Below are positions 48,179 to 57,011 of a DNA stretch of 64,000 nt, piece after piece. This DNA comes from Nesterenkonia ebinurensis. Its GTDB lineage: Bacteria; Actinomycetota; Actinomycetes; Actinomycetales; Micrococcaceae. The number at the start of each line of letters is the position of its first letter. The stretch's first letter is position 1. The stretch is taken from positions 248,001 to 312,000 of the forward strand of contig NZ_VWNF01000041.1 in NCBI RefSeq assembly GCF_008711175.1, in the 5' to 3' direction. The notes beneath the pieces were generated by a model. It had not been told where the DNA came from. It was given only the letters and a program-made list of their open reading frames with translations, and ran no database searches. A program made the translations under genes and the position numbers.

Positions 48179-49633
48179 CTACTCAGTACCTTCGGTGTAG
48201 AGCGACTTCTGACTGGTCTCCGGGGAGAGGATAAGGCTGATCATGGTCAGGGCGGATAGGAAGACCAGGTAGAGGCCCACCGCGCCTACGCCGTAGTTCT
48301 GCACAAGCCAGGTGGCTACGAAGGGGGTGAGCGCAGCGCCCAGGATGGAGGAGAAGTTATAGGCCACTCCAGAGCCGGTGTAGCGGGTGTTGGTGGGGAA
48401 CAGCTCGGGTAGATAAGCCGACATCGGGCCGAAGGTCAGGCCCATCAGTGCCATGCCCACACACAGGAAGGCGAAGAGCTGCCAGACATTGAGGTCCTCC
48501 CCGGTGCCCAGCTGCTCAGCACCGATGAACCAGCCGAAGCTCAGCCCGAAGACGATGATTGCAGCAGTGGTGCCCATCAACATCCGGCGGCGGCCGAAGG
48601 CATCAGCCAGTCGGCCAGCCACCGGGATGAACACGGCGAAGAGCACAATGGAGATCACCTGCAGCATCAGGAAGGTCTGGTAGTCGTAGCCCAGTGAGCC
48701 CACCGATTCCGGCTGGACCACATAGGTGGCGATCCAGGTGGTCATGATGTAGAAGAGCCCGTAGGTGGCCAGCATGATGAAGGTGCCAAGGATGATCTCC
48801 CACCAGTTCTTGCGGAAGACTTCGCCCACCGGCGCTTTGACCTTCTCCTTGTTCTCCAGGGCTTTGGCGAAGACCGGGGTCTCCTCGATGCGCAGCCGCA
48901 CGTAGAGGCCCACGGCGATCATGATCAGCGAGGCGATGAACGGGATCCGCCAGCCCCACACCAGGAACGGGTGGGCCAGGGCCTCTTCGAACGGCATATT
49001 GCCCACATCGGCCAGGTTGAAGCTGAAGGAGACGGCCAGCAGCAGGAACAGCCCATTGGCCAGGATGAATCCGAAAGGCGCACCGAGCTGGGGCCACATG
49101 GCCGCCTGGGCGCGTTTGCCCGGCCGTGCAGTCTCGGAGGCCAGCAGGGCGGCCCCGGACCATTCCCCGCCCAGACCCAGGCCCTGGCAGAAGCGCAGCA
49201 CGGTGAGCATGGCCGGGGCCCACATGCCGATCTGGTGATAGGTGGGCAGGAAACCGATGAGTACAGTGGCGATGCCCATCACCAGCAGCGCACCGACCAG
49301 GGTGACCTTACGGCCGATCTTGTCCCCGTAGTGGCCGAAAACGATCGCACCCAGGGGGCGGGCCACGAAGGCCACACCGAAGGTGGTCATCGACAGCAGC
49401 AGGGAGCGGCCGAGGTCATTATCATCGCCGTAGAAGAACAGCAGCGGGAAGATGGAGGCCGCTGCAGTGGCAAAGATGTAGAAGTCGTAGAACTCAATGG
49501 TGGTGCCGATCAGTGAGGCACCGATGATCCGGCGGCGCGGCACCGTGAGATTCTCATCGGCGATCTCGTCATGCTTATTCGGGTTCTCTGGCTCCGGCGC
49601 CGGGGCGACAGCGGTATCAGCTGTGGTGGACAT
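48179..49633 (-). CDS. MFS transporter, MHS family (second paralogue)
   Basis: A 484-residue transporter from an ATG at 49633 (MSTTADTAVAPAPEPENPN); upstream in-frame codons give an unconvincing N-terminus. LIGTTIEFYDFYIFATAAASIF and YGDKIGRKVTLVGALLVMG with GLGLGGEWSGAALLASE are the MHS signatures, and the paralogue at 2884-4254 shares them. About 12 helices. Likely imports a carboxylate with protons. It is followed on the same strand by the TVP38 gene. Substrate unknown. Confidence 0.88.
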   Translation of the reverse strand: MSTTADTAVAPAPEPENPNKHDEIADENLTVPRRRIIGASLIGTTIEFYDFYIFATAAASIFPLLFFYGDDNDLGRSLLLSMTTFGVAFVARPLGAIVFGHYGDKIGRKVTLVGALLVMGIATVLIGFLPTYHQIGMWAPAMLTVLRFCQGLGLGGEWSGAALLASETARPGKRAQAAMWPQLGAPFGFILANGLFLLLAVSFSFNLADVGNMPFEEALAHPFLVWGWRIPFIASLIMIAVGLYVRLRIEETPVFAKALENKEKVKAPVGEVFRKNWWEIILGTFIMLATYGLFYIMTTWIATYVVQPESVGSLGYDYQTFLMLQVISIVLFAVFIPVAGRLADAFGRRRMLMGTTAAIIVFGLSFGWFIGAEQLGTGEDLNVWQLFAFLCVGMALMGLTFGPMSAYLPELFPTNTRYTGSGVAYNFSSILGAALTPFVATWLVQNYGVGAVGLYLVFLSALTMISLILSPETSQKSLYTEGTE

Positions 49634-49848
49634 TGAAGGACTTTCGTCATAAGGCAGTTGAGGCAGTGGCATCCCGGTGGAGACCGGGGCAAACTCGAGA
49701 ATCTTAGAGTGCCGGCAGATTATCCCCACACTGCCCCAGCAGCCATCTCAACATGTGAGACTACTGTGATGTGCCGCACGAGATCAACTGTGCGCAACTA
49801 CCCCACACCGACTGAGGTTCCAAGCCACTCCGACTACTATCGACTGCC

Positions 49849-50592
49849 GTGAATGAAACAGTCCAGGACACCTTCGACGCCGTAGTCGAACGCTGGGGCG
49901 TGGAGGCCTCTCCTGAGCCGGAGGCGGTGCTGCTGATCACCGCAGCAGTGGTTGTGCTCACCGCTGTTCCACAGGTGTGGCGGGCGGCCCGGCAGGCTTC
50001 GACCATCATCCATGAGATGGGGCACGTCTTCGCCGCTCTGCTCTGCGGGCGCAGGGTCTCCGGGATCAAGCTGCACAGCGACACCTCCGGAGTGACCGTC
50101 TCGCGCGGGAAGCCACAGGGGCCGGGCCTGCTGCTGACCTTCCTGGCCGGGTATCCGGCTCCCGGGCTGCTGGCGGCGGGGCTGGTCTGGCTGGGCGCGG
50201 CCGGCCACTCAGGGGCCGCACTGACTGTGTACCAGGTGATTCTGCTGCTGGCCCTGCTGCTCTCCCGGAATTTCGTGGGGATCGTCTCCTGCCTGCTGGC
50301 AGCGCTGGCCACCGGGGTGATCTGGTGGCACAACGACCCGCAGACGGTGGGCTATACGGTGGTGGCGCTCGGGGTATTCTACGCCCTGGCCGGGGTGCGC
50401 GGCACCCTGGATGTCTGGCGGGTGCACCTGACCGCTCGGCGGCGCTCCCGGGCGGAGGTGGCAGGGACTGATGCCGCCCAGGCGGCCCGCGCCTGGCGTT
50501 TCCTTCCGCTGCCGGCCGCGGTCTGGCTGCTGTTCTTCCTGGTTGTCACCCTGGCCAGCGCTGCTACCGTTTTCTGGCTCCTCTTCGCCTGA
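49849..50592 (+). CDS. M50-family metallopeptidase-like membrane protein
   Basis: A 247-residue membrane protein starting with GTG at 49849. The zinc motif HEMGH (H55, E56, H59) lies in the second helix, and FLAGYPAPGLLAAGLVW forms a further helix. This matches the short actinobacterial M50-like group. Site-2 proteolysis is possible but the partner Asp motif is not obvious. C-terminal Arg-rich region then a last helix. It precedes the PQQ-type dehydrogenase gene by 50 bp. Confidence 0.7.
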   Translation: MNETVQDTFDAVVERWGVEASPEPEAVLLITAAVVVLTAVPQVWRAARQASTIIHEMGHVFAALLCGRRVSGIKLHSDTSGVTVSRGKPQGPGLLLTFLAGYPAPGLLAAGLVWLGAAGHSGAALTVYQVILLLALLLSRNFVGIVSCLLAALATGVIWWHNDPQTVGYTVVALGVFYALAGVRGTLDVWRVHLTARRRSRAEVAGTDAAQAARAWRFLPLPAAVWLLFFLVVTLASAATVFWLLFA

Positions 50593-50642
50593 GCTCGCAA
50601 CGGCCGAGGAGACCCAGCGAGCCCCTGGTACGGTGAGAAAGT

Positions 50643-51854
50643 ATGCGACGGATACTGAGCTGCACGGCGGCTGCGGCACTTCTGGTGGCCGGCTGCGCCG
50701 GGGACTCATCCGAGCAGGAGACTATTGGGCCGATCGACTCCGAAAACGGCGAGGACACCGCGGATCCCACAGAAGAACCGGCCACCGGGGAGCAGCCGGA
50801 CACTGAAGATCCGGAGGAGAACGACGCCGCCCCCGTCACCGGGATCACCATCACTGAGCAGGCTGAACTCAGCTCACCATGGGCCATGGAGTTCCTGCCT
50901 GGCACCGAGTATCTGCTGATCACCGAGCGCACCGGTGCCCTTCAGCTGCGCGACCAGGAGACCGAGGAGATCCAGGAAGTCAGTGACGCACCGGAGGTGG
51001 ACTCCGCCGGGCAGGGCGGTATGCATGATGTCATAGCCGGCCCCAGCTTTGAGCAGGACCAGACTGTATACCTCAGCTGGGTGCAGACAACCGATGACGG
51101 TCGGCAGGGCGTGGTCGGGCGTGCTCAGCTCAATGCTGAGGAGCCTTCGCTGGAGCATCTCGAGGTGATCTGGGAGCAGGATCCTGCTAGCGGGAACGGC
51201 CACTACTCGCTGCGTATGGTGATCCATGACGATCATCTCTTCGTCACTTCCGGGGATCGGCAGGAGCTGGAGCCTGCTCAGGATATGGCCAATAATCTGG
51301 GCACTGTTGTCCGGCTGACTCTGGACGGGGAGCCGGCTCCGGGTAACCCGTTGGAAGACCAGGCCGCCCCCGCCGATGAGTTCTGGACAGTGGGACACCG
51401 CAACCCGTTGGGGATCGCAGTGGACTCAGAGGGCAACCTGTGGTCCTCGGAGATGGGACCGGAGGGCGGCGATGAGCTGAATCTGCTGGTGGAGGGCGCA
51501 AATTACGGCTGGCCGGAGGTTTCCATGGGTGTGCATTACAGCGGCGAGGAGATTCCGGACCATTCCGATGATGATGAGTTCGAGGCTCCGCGGGCCCACT
51601 GGGTGCCAGCGATCTCACCGGGCAACCTGTTGATCTACCAGGGTGAGCTGTTCACCGGCTGGCAGAGCAGCGCACTTCTGGGCGGGCTCTCCGGCCAGAA
51701 CCTGGTGCGGGTGGAGCTTGACGGTGTGGATGCCGAGCAGGTGGACGAATGGGATATGGGAGACCGCATCCGCGCCCTGGCCGAAGCTCCCGACGGGGCC
51801 ATCTGGATCGCCACCGACAGCGGCCGCCTCTTGGAGGCACGACCCGCCGACTGA
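50643..51854 (+). CDS. PQQ-dependent sugar dehydrogenase-like lipoprotein
   Basis: A 403-residue exported lipoprotein: MRRILSCTAAAALLVAGC with lipobox Cys18, then an acidic linker (about 20-60). The beta-propeller of glucose/sorbosone dehydrogenase type (GSDH, PF07995) has ELSSPWAMEFLPGTEYLLITER, GGMHDVIAGP, GHYSLRMVIHDDHLFVTSGD, GHRNPLGIAVD and WSSEMGPEGGDELNLL. It would oxidise sugars on the cell surface if PQQ is available. Many homologues lack a known substrate. Confidence 0.85.
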   Translation: MRRILSCTAAAALLVAGCAGDSSEQETIGPIDSENGEDTADPTEEPATGEQPDTEDPEENDAAPVTGITITEQAELSSPWAMEFLPGTEYLLITERTGALQLRDQETEEIQEVSDAPEVDSAGQGGMHDVIAGPSFEQDQTVYLSWVQTTDDGRQGVVGRAQLNAEEPSLEHLEVIWEQDPASGNGHYSLRMVIHDDHLFVTSGDRQELEPAQDMANNLGTVVRLTLDGEPAPGNPLEDQAAPADEFWTVGHRNPLGIAVDSEGNLWSSEMGPEGGDELNLLVEGANYGWPEVSMGVHYSGEEIPDHSDDDEFEAPRAHWVPAISPGNLLIYQGELFTGWQSSALLGGLSGQNLVRVELDGVDAEQVDEWDMGDRIRALAEAPDGAIWIATDSGRLLEARPAD

Positions 51855-51965
51855 CCCAGCCTTCAGAAGGCCATCAACTTTTATCCTGAGGCTGTCATCC
51901 TTAGCTGGCTTCGACGAGATACGCCTGCGGAATGGGTGGGGGTGCTGGCGGTGTTGGTGAAGGGT

Positions 51966-52592
51966 ATGCGGTTGTTTGTGGGGTTTATGCTGCCTGACCA
52001 CGTCAATACTCACCTGGGATGGGCTGTAAATTCCGTCAACGACGCCGTCCCCACAGAGATCACCGGATACGGCCGTCCCGCACTGCGCTGGGTACAGCCT
52101 TCAGCCCGGCATATCACTCTGGCGTTCTACGGGGAGGTCCCTGCCGGTGCGGCCGAGGACTTGGCTGCCCGTCTGCAGAACGAACTCGTAGACGTCTCCC
52201 CGCTGGAGCTGCGGCTCCGGGGCGCCGGAGTCTTCACCGGACGCACCCTTTGGGTAGGGGTGCAGGAGCAGACCGCGTCCGAACACTCCAACGGCTCCAG
52301 CCCTCTGATCGACCTGATGCGCCGGGTGGAGGGGGTGGGTGCGGAGTATGCCCGTAATCCTGATCTGCCGACTGCCCGGGAGCGGCGTCGTGCTCATGTC
52401 ACCCTGGCCCGCACCCGGGACAGGCGGAAGGGTGAGCCACAGATCCGGGCACACGCTGAGGCGCTGGCCGTCTACGAAGGCCCGGTGTGGACTACGGATA
52501 CCGCCCATCTGATGCGCTCTGAGCTGGGCGGGGGCAAGTCCGGTGCCCCGCTCTACACCTCCCTGGCCGAGGTTCCCTTGGGAGCACGGTGA
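51966..52592 (+). CDS. thpR: RNA 2',3'-cyclic phosphodiesterase / 2'-5' ligase
   Basis: About 208 residues from an ATG at 51966 (MRLFVGFMLPDHVN), preferred because GAAGGG precedes it; an upstream start at 51936 adds ten residues. The two histidine motifs are HITLAF (H-x-T/S) and HVTLAR, as in the 2H phosphoesterase ThpR/LigT group. It processes RNA ends; its role in actinobacteria is little known. The 191 bp after it hold no gene I can support. Confidence 0.85.
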   Translation: MRLFVGFMLPDHVNTHLGWAVNSVNDAVPTEITGYGRPALRWVQPSARHITLAFYGEVPAGAAEDLAARLQNELVDVSPLELRLRGAGVFTGRTLWVGVQEQTASEHSNGSSPLIDLMRRVEGVGAEYARNPDLPTARERRRAHVTLARTRDRRKGEPQIRAHAEALAVYEGPVWTTDTAHLMRSELGGGKSGAPLYTSLAEVPLGAR

Positions 52593-52783
52593 GGAACCAC
52601 CGTCGACACTGGCGCGGCGAAAGCCCCAAGAAGTCCCTATCTGGTCCTCATCGGTCGGGTGTCAAACCTCTCCCCACCAGGGTTCGCGATGCCGCCAAAT
52701 TAACTCGAACCGACCGATCCATTCGACCCCTAGGACCAGCGGGCTCGCGAGGCCTCTCCATTGACGCAGAGAACAACGATTGA

Positions 52784-53557
52784 TCAGTAGTAGACGGCCA
52801 GGTGGCCGTTGGGGCCATCGATGACCTGGACGTCGGTGTTGAAGATCTCGGAGAGCACGTGATTCTGCATGATCTCGGCCGGAGTGCCGTGCTTGACCAC
52901 CTGACCGTGCTTCATCGCCAGGATCTTATCCGAGTAGTGGGCGGCAAAGTTGATGTCATGCAGCACGATCACAATAGTGCGGCCCAGTTCGTCGGCGGCG
53001 GCGCGCAGCTGCTTCATCATCTGCACCGCATGCTGCATGTCCAGGTTGTTCAGCGGCTCGTCAAGCAGCACATAGTCGGTCTGCTGTGCCAGCACCATGG
53101 CCACATAGGCGCGCTGCCGCTGGCCGCCGGAGAGCTGGTCCAGGTAGCGGTTCTCCAGCTCGGTGAGGTCCAGGAAGTCGATGGCCTCGGAGATGTAGCG
53201 CTCATCGCCCAGGGTCAGTCGGCCGCCGGAGTGCGGGAACCGGCCGAAGCCCACCAACTGCCGCACGGTGAGCCGGGTGACGAAGTGGTTCTCCTGCCGC
53301 AGCACCGAGAGGATCTTGGCGATGGCTTTGGAGGGGGTACTGACGACGTCGTGCCCGGCCACGGTGATCTGCCCGGTGTCGATGTCCAGCAGCCTGCCGA
53401 TCATGGTCAGGATGGTGGATTTCCCGGCTCCGTTGGGGCCTACCAAGGCGGTAATGCCACCGGATTCGATCTCGGTGGTGACCGGACCGATCTGCACGGT
53501 GTCCTTGGACGCCCCGGAGTTATAGTCCTTCTGGACATCGGTCAGGGTGATGCTCAC
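52784..53557 (-). CDS. Siderophore ABC transporter ATPase
   Basis: A 257-residue ATPase from a GTG at 53557, overlapping the permease stop (GTGA). Walker A GPNGAGKST (about 38-46), signature LSGGQRQRAYVAMVLAQ, Walker B YVLLDEPLNNLD and the switch His in VLHDIN are all present. The pattern IVIVLHDINFAAHYSDKILAMK is that of the iron-siderophore FecE/YclP-like group. It is last in the operon: binding lipoprotein, two permeases, ATPase. Confidence 0.93.
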   Translation of the reverse strand: MSITLTDVQKDYNSGASKDTVQIGPVTTEIESGGITALVGPNGAGKSTILTMIGRLLDIDTGQITVAGHDVVSTPSKAIAKILSVLRQENHFVTRLTVRQLVGFGRFPHSGGRLTLGDERYISEAIDFLDLTELENRYLDQLSGGQRQRAYVAMVLAQQTDYVLLDEPLNNLDMQHAVQMMKQLRAAADELGRTIVIVLHDINFAAHYSDKILAMKHGQVVKHGTPAEIMQNHVLSEIFNTDVQVIDGPNGHLAVYY

Positions 53558-54642
53558 AGGCGCCCCTTTCTGAGGATGAAGATCAGGAAGACCAGGCCGC
53601 CGATCAGTTCCACGATGATGGTCACCGCGCCGGCGGCGTCCCATACATGGCGCAGGATGAAGTAGCTGCCGGTCAGGATGCAGTAGCCGAACAGGAAGGC
53701 CATCGGGAACAGCAGCCGGTGGCTGTAGGTGTCGGCGAACTGGTAGGCCAGGATCGCAGTGAGGAAGCCGAGGAACATCATCGGCCCTACGAGTGCGGTG
53801 GCCATGGAGATGAGGATGGAGACCAGCATCAGCAGCTTGATCAGCTCCCGCTTGTGGTTCAGCCCGAGGTTCATGGAGGTGGTCTTGCCCAGGGAGATCA
53901 CGTTCAGCTTGGGCGCCCACAGCCAGAGCACCAGGGTGACAGCCAGCGCGATCGGGATGGCGTAGGGCAGGTATTCAGCGCGGGCGTTGGAGATGTTGCC
54001 GAACAGCCGGGCAGTGAGCACGTCGAATTCAGAGGGGGTGAGCATCCGCTGCATGAAGTTGGACAGTGAGCCCAGGGTCCCGCCGATCACCACCCCGACC
54101 AGCAGCATGATGTGAATATTGGAGAACTTGCCCGAAAGCAGCCAGGTGTAGAGCGCAGTGGCGAGGATCAGCATGATGATCATCTGCAGGAAGAACTGCG
54201 GAACCCCGACCAGCATGGTCACTCCGGCCATGCCGAAGACGTAGACGAATCCGGTCTGGATGGCGGTGTAGAGACTGCCGAAGCCCATGATGCCCGGAGT
54301 GATGATCCGGTTGTTGGTGGCGGTCTGGAAGGCGATGGTGGCCATTGCGTGGCACAGTGCCACCACTGCGATGGTCAGCAGGGAGTCCCGGCGCATTCCG
54401 GCGATCATCCAGTAGCCGTCCGAGCCGAAGGGCATCGGGTTGTTCCAGCTCATGATCGCCACGGTGAAGAAGATCGACAGCGCACCCAGCACCACCATGG
54501 CGATCACGTAGTTGCGGATGTGCTTCTTGCCGGTCAGCGGACCAGTGCGCCGCCGCTTGGGGGCAGGCGGGCGGGTCTCAGCGGTGACCGGGCGGGTAGG
54601 GCTGGCTAGTTCGCGGACCTCACGCTGTTTTTCTAGTGTCAT
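53554..54642 (-). CDS. Siderophore ABC transporter permease (FecCD family), second
   Basis: A 362-residue permease with a hydrophilic N-terminus (KRRRTGPLTGKKHIRNYV) and about nine or ten helices. ATNNRIITPGIMGFGSLYTAIQTG, GGTLGSLSNFMQRM and MTALVGPMMFLGFLTAILAY-like segments match FecCD permeases. With the upstream permease it forms the membrane channel. It overlaps both neighbours by 4 bp. Confidence 0.92.
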   Translation of the reverse strand: MTLEKQREVRELASPTRPVTAETRPPAPKRRRTGPLTGKKHIRNYVIAMVVLGALSIFFTVAIMSWNNPMPFGSDGYWMIAGMRRDSLLTIAVVALCHAMATIAFQTATNNRIITPGIMGFGSLYTAIQTGFVYVFGMAGVTMLVGVPQFFLQMIIMLILATALYTWLLSGKFSNIHIMLLVGVVIGGTLGSLSNFMQRMLTPSEFDVLTARLFGNISNARAEYLPYAIPIALAVTLVLWLWAPKLNVISLGKTTSMNLGLNHKRELIKLLMLVSILISMATALVGPMMFLGFLTAILAYQFADTYSHRLLFPMAFLFGYCILTGSYFILRHVWDAAGAVTIIVELIGGLVFLIFILRKGRL

Positions 54643-55673
54643 GTGACCAAACCGCCTTTCTTGCGCTGGCGCAGCAGCAGGCCGACAAAGACGACGCCGC
54701 CCACCAGGCCCAGCACCAGCCCGACGGGGATTTCGAAGGGAGCTCGGATGGTGCGGCCGATCAAGTCACAGACAGTCACCACCGCGATGCCGGTCAGGCA
54801 GACCCAGGGCAGGTTGGAGCGCAGGTCGTCACCGCGGAAGAGCGCAACAATATTAGGCACCACCAGGCCAAGGAACGGCAGGGTGCCCACCACAGTGGCG
54901 GTGACCCCGGTGGCGACGGCGACCATGGCGGTGCCCATGAACAGCACGAAGGTGTAGTTCAGGCCGACGTTGGTGGCCATGTCCTTGCCGAGCCCGGCCA
55001 CGGTGAACTGGTCAGCGACTACGAACACCAGCACGGTGACCCCCAGGACGATCCACATCAGCTCATAGCGGCCCTCAATGACCCGGGTGAAGGAGCCGGC
55101 GAACCAGATGCCCAGGTTCTGCAGCTGGTCGGTGACCAGCGCCAGGTAGGTGGTGAAGGAGCTGACCACCGCCCCGAGCATGATGCCGATGATCGGCACG
55201 ATCAGACTGGATTTCAGCGAGACTCGGCGCAGGAACAGGAAGAAGATCATGGTCCCGATGAACGCCATGGTGACTGCTCCGGACATCCGGGCGAACAGGC
55301 TGGCAGTGGGGAAGAGCAGCATGACCAGGATGAGCCCGAGGCCGGCCCATTCGGTGGTGCCGGTGGTAGTCGGCTCCACGAATCGGTTTTGGGTCAGCAG
55401 CTGCATGATGATCCCACACATGGCCATCGAGGCACCGGCCAGCACAAGGGCGATAGTGCGCGGGACCCGTGTCACCCAGAACATCCAGAAGCTGTCCTCG
55501 TCGCGGAAGATGTCGAACTGGCCGGTCAGCAGGGAGAGCACCAGCAGGCCCAGCACAATCAGGATGGCGATGGCAAAGGCCGGGGTCCACAGTCTGCGCC
55601 GCCGAGCTCCGCGGTCCTCGACCATGACATCGCGGGTGGTGTAGGCGATGTCCTGGCGCAGGCTGGTGGTCAT
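54639..55673 (-). CDS. Siderophore ABC transporter permease (FecCD family), first
   Basis: A 344-residue permease from an ATG at 55673 (MTTSLRQDIAYTTRD), preceded by GGAAG; the longer frame to 55727 is not needed. RVPRTIALVLAGASMAMCGIIMQ is the FecCD signature, and VVGTLPFLGLVVPNIVALFRG the C-terminal loop that contacts the ATPase. It overlaps the next permease by ATGA. A strong hairpin separates it from the binding-protein gene. Confidence 0.92.
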   Translation of the reverse strand: MTTSLRQDIAYTTRDVMVEDRGARRRRLWTPAFAIAILIVLGLLVLSLLTGQFDIFRDEDSFWMFWVTRVPRTIALVLAGASMAMCGIIMQLLTQNRFVEPTTTGTTEWAGLGLILVMLLFPTASLFARMSGAVTMAFIGTMIFFLFLRRVSLKSSLIVPIIGIMLGAVVSSFTTYLALVTDQLQNLGIWFAGSFTRVIEGRYELMWIVLGVTVLVFVVADQFTVAGLGKDMATNVGLNYTFVLFMGTAMVAVATGVTATVVGTLPFLGLVVPNIVALFRGDDLRSNLPWVCLTGIAVVTVCDLIGRTIRAPFEIPVGLVLGLVGGVVFVGLLLRQRKKGGLVT

Positions 55674-55732
55674 GGATGCTTCCGGGGGATTGAGAACGAG
55701 TAAGTGCGCTAATTGCGTTAAGTTCATGCTAA

Positions 55733-55773
55733 GCGAGACGGGGCACTGGGCAAAGTCCAGTCCCCCGCCTCGC
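55733..55773 (-). terminator. Intra-operon hairpin after the binding-protein gene
   Basis: GCGAG-A-CGGGG-C-ACTGG, loop gcaaagt, CCAGT-C-CCCCG-C-CTCGC: 15 pairs interrupted by two single mismatches. It lies in the 128-bp gap between the binding-protein stop and the first permease. It would let the lipoprotein be made in excess of the membrane parts, as in many ABC operons. The following U-rich sequence is weak. Confidence 0.6.
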
Positions 55774-55801
55774 TCAGCCGGAGCAGGTGCTCAGCAGGTT
55801 C

Positions 55802-56872
55802 TTACTGTGCGGCCTCGAAGGCGTCTGCGATATCGCCGAAGAACTCGATGTAGGCCTGGATGTCCTCGGTGAGGTACATGTTGTTGGGCGCATAGATGAT
55901 CTGATCCTCCTGCACTGCAGTGACCTCCTGCAGGGCTGGTGAGTCCTCGATCAGCTCAGCAGCTGCCTGGTAGTCAGGCTCATCTGAGTTCATCGCATCG
56001 CGGTCCATCACGATGATCCAGTCCGGGTTGGACTCGGCGATGGCCTCCACCGAGATATCGTCGCCGTGGGCCTCATCCTCTGCCTCGTCCTCCAGGGCGG
56101 GGACCAGATCCAGGGCGGGGAAGACCGGACCCACCGAGCGGCCGGTGCCTGGTGCCGCGTAGTTTATGACACCGCCGGTAGTCAGCACGCCGAGCACGCT
56201 TTCTTCGCCGTCGTAGGCAGCTTGTGCGCGCTCGACCTCAGCGTTGAGTTCGTCGATGAGGCCCTGGGCGGCCTCCTGCTCACCGAAGATCTCACCGAGT
56301 GCCTCGGTCTTTTCGATCAGGCCCTCGATGAAGGTGTCGGGGTTGTTGACACCCTCGTCGAACTGGAGCACCACGGCCTCGGGGGCGTAGCTCTGGATCT
56401 CCTCATGGAACTGGCCGAAGCGCTGGCCGTTGATCACCAGATCGGGTTCGGCGGCGATCAGCGCCTCGAAATCGGGCTCGCGGTGGGAGCCGAGGTCGGG
56501 GATGTCAGCCTCGCCGTAGCTGGTCTCACGGGCCAGTCCCAGTGGGGCGGCAGAGAGCTCCACGCCGAACTCCTCCAAGGTGCGGAAGGAGCGGTTGTCG
56601 GTGGCCACGATGGAGTCGACCTCGTCCAGGTTGAACTCATGTGTGCCGTGGTCGTCCTCAATGGTGATGGTACCGGTGCCGCCGGCGGCCTCAGCGCCGC
56701 CTTCGTCCTCGTCGGCTCCGTTCTCGGAAGTCTCTGCGTCGTTGTCACCGTTGTCGGCGTCGTCGTTCTCGCCGTTGCAGGCGGTCAGCGCCAGGGCAGC
56801 GATCGCCGCCACGGAGAGGAAACGGAGGGTTCGGGGCTTCTTCGCCTCCGCAGTGATGGTGTCGAGTGTCAT
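55802..56872 (-). CDS. Siderophore-binding lipoprotein
   Basis: A 356-residue lipoprotein. The signal peptide ends at the lipobox LALTAC with Cys32; a long acidic low-complexity segment (about 33-65) follows, then the periplasmic-binding fold of helical-backbone type (VDSIVATDNRSFRTLEEFG, ETSYGEADIPDLGSHREPDFEALI-like blocks). It resembles the YclQ/CeuE-type siderophore group and should capture ferric siderophores outside the cell. It is first in the operon under the iron box at 56899-56917. Confidence 0.88.
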   Translation of the reverse strand: MTLDTITAEAKKPRTLRFLSVAAIAALALTACNGENDDADNGDNDAETSENGADEDEGGAEAAGGTGTITIEDDHGTHEFNLDEVDSIVATDNRSFRTLEEFGVELSAAPLGLARETSYGEADIPDLGSHREPDFEALIAAEPDLVINGQRFGQFHEEIQSYAPEAVVLQFDEGVNNPDTFIEGLIEKTEALGEIFGEQEAAQGLIDELNAEVERAQAAYDGEESVLGVLTTGGVINYAAPGTGRSVGPVFPALDLVPALEDEAEDEAHGDDISVEAIAESNPDWIIVMDRDAMNSDEPDYQAAAELIEDSPALQEVTAVQEDQIIYAPNNMYLTEDIQAYIEFFGDIADAFEAAQ

Positions 56873-56898
56873 TGAAGGGGTACCTTCCTAAGCGTTAT

Positions 56899-56917
56899 TC
56901 AACTTAGCCTGTCCTAA
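56899..56917 (-). promoter_or_regulatory. DtxR/IdeR-type iron box
   Basis: The minus strand reads TTAGGACAGGCTAAGTTGA, 14 of 19 positions in the DtxR/IdeR consensus (TTAGGTTAGSCTAACCTAA), 26 bp before the lipoprotein start. With iron, a DtxR-family repressor should bind here and shut off siderophore uptake. Confidence 0.6.
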
Positions 56918-57011
56918 GCGGATATGAAACTACAGTGTCAACTAATCCTACGCAAGGCCCCAGCGTTGTGTTACGCGACTGTTTCATTGCTCTCTGGGTT
57001 AGCGTGGAGGG

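Noticed and set aside
53558-53920. Long N-terminal extension of the siderophore ATPase
   Set aside because: This stretch is the overlapping permease in another frame; the GTG at 53557 matches the ATPase family start.
55699-55720. Second iron box before the first permease
   Set aside because: TTAAGTTCATGCTAAG fits the DtxR consensus only with an extra base; too weak to list.
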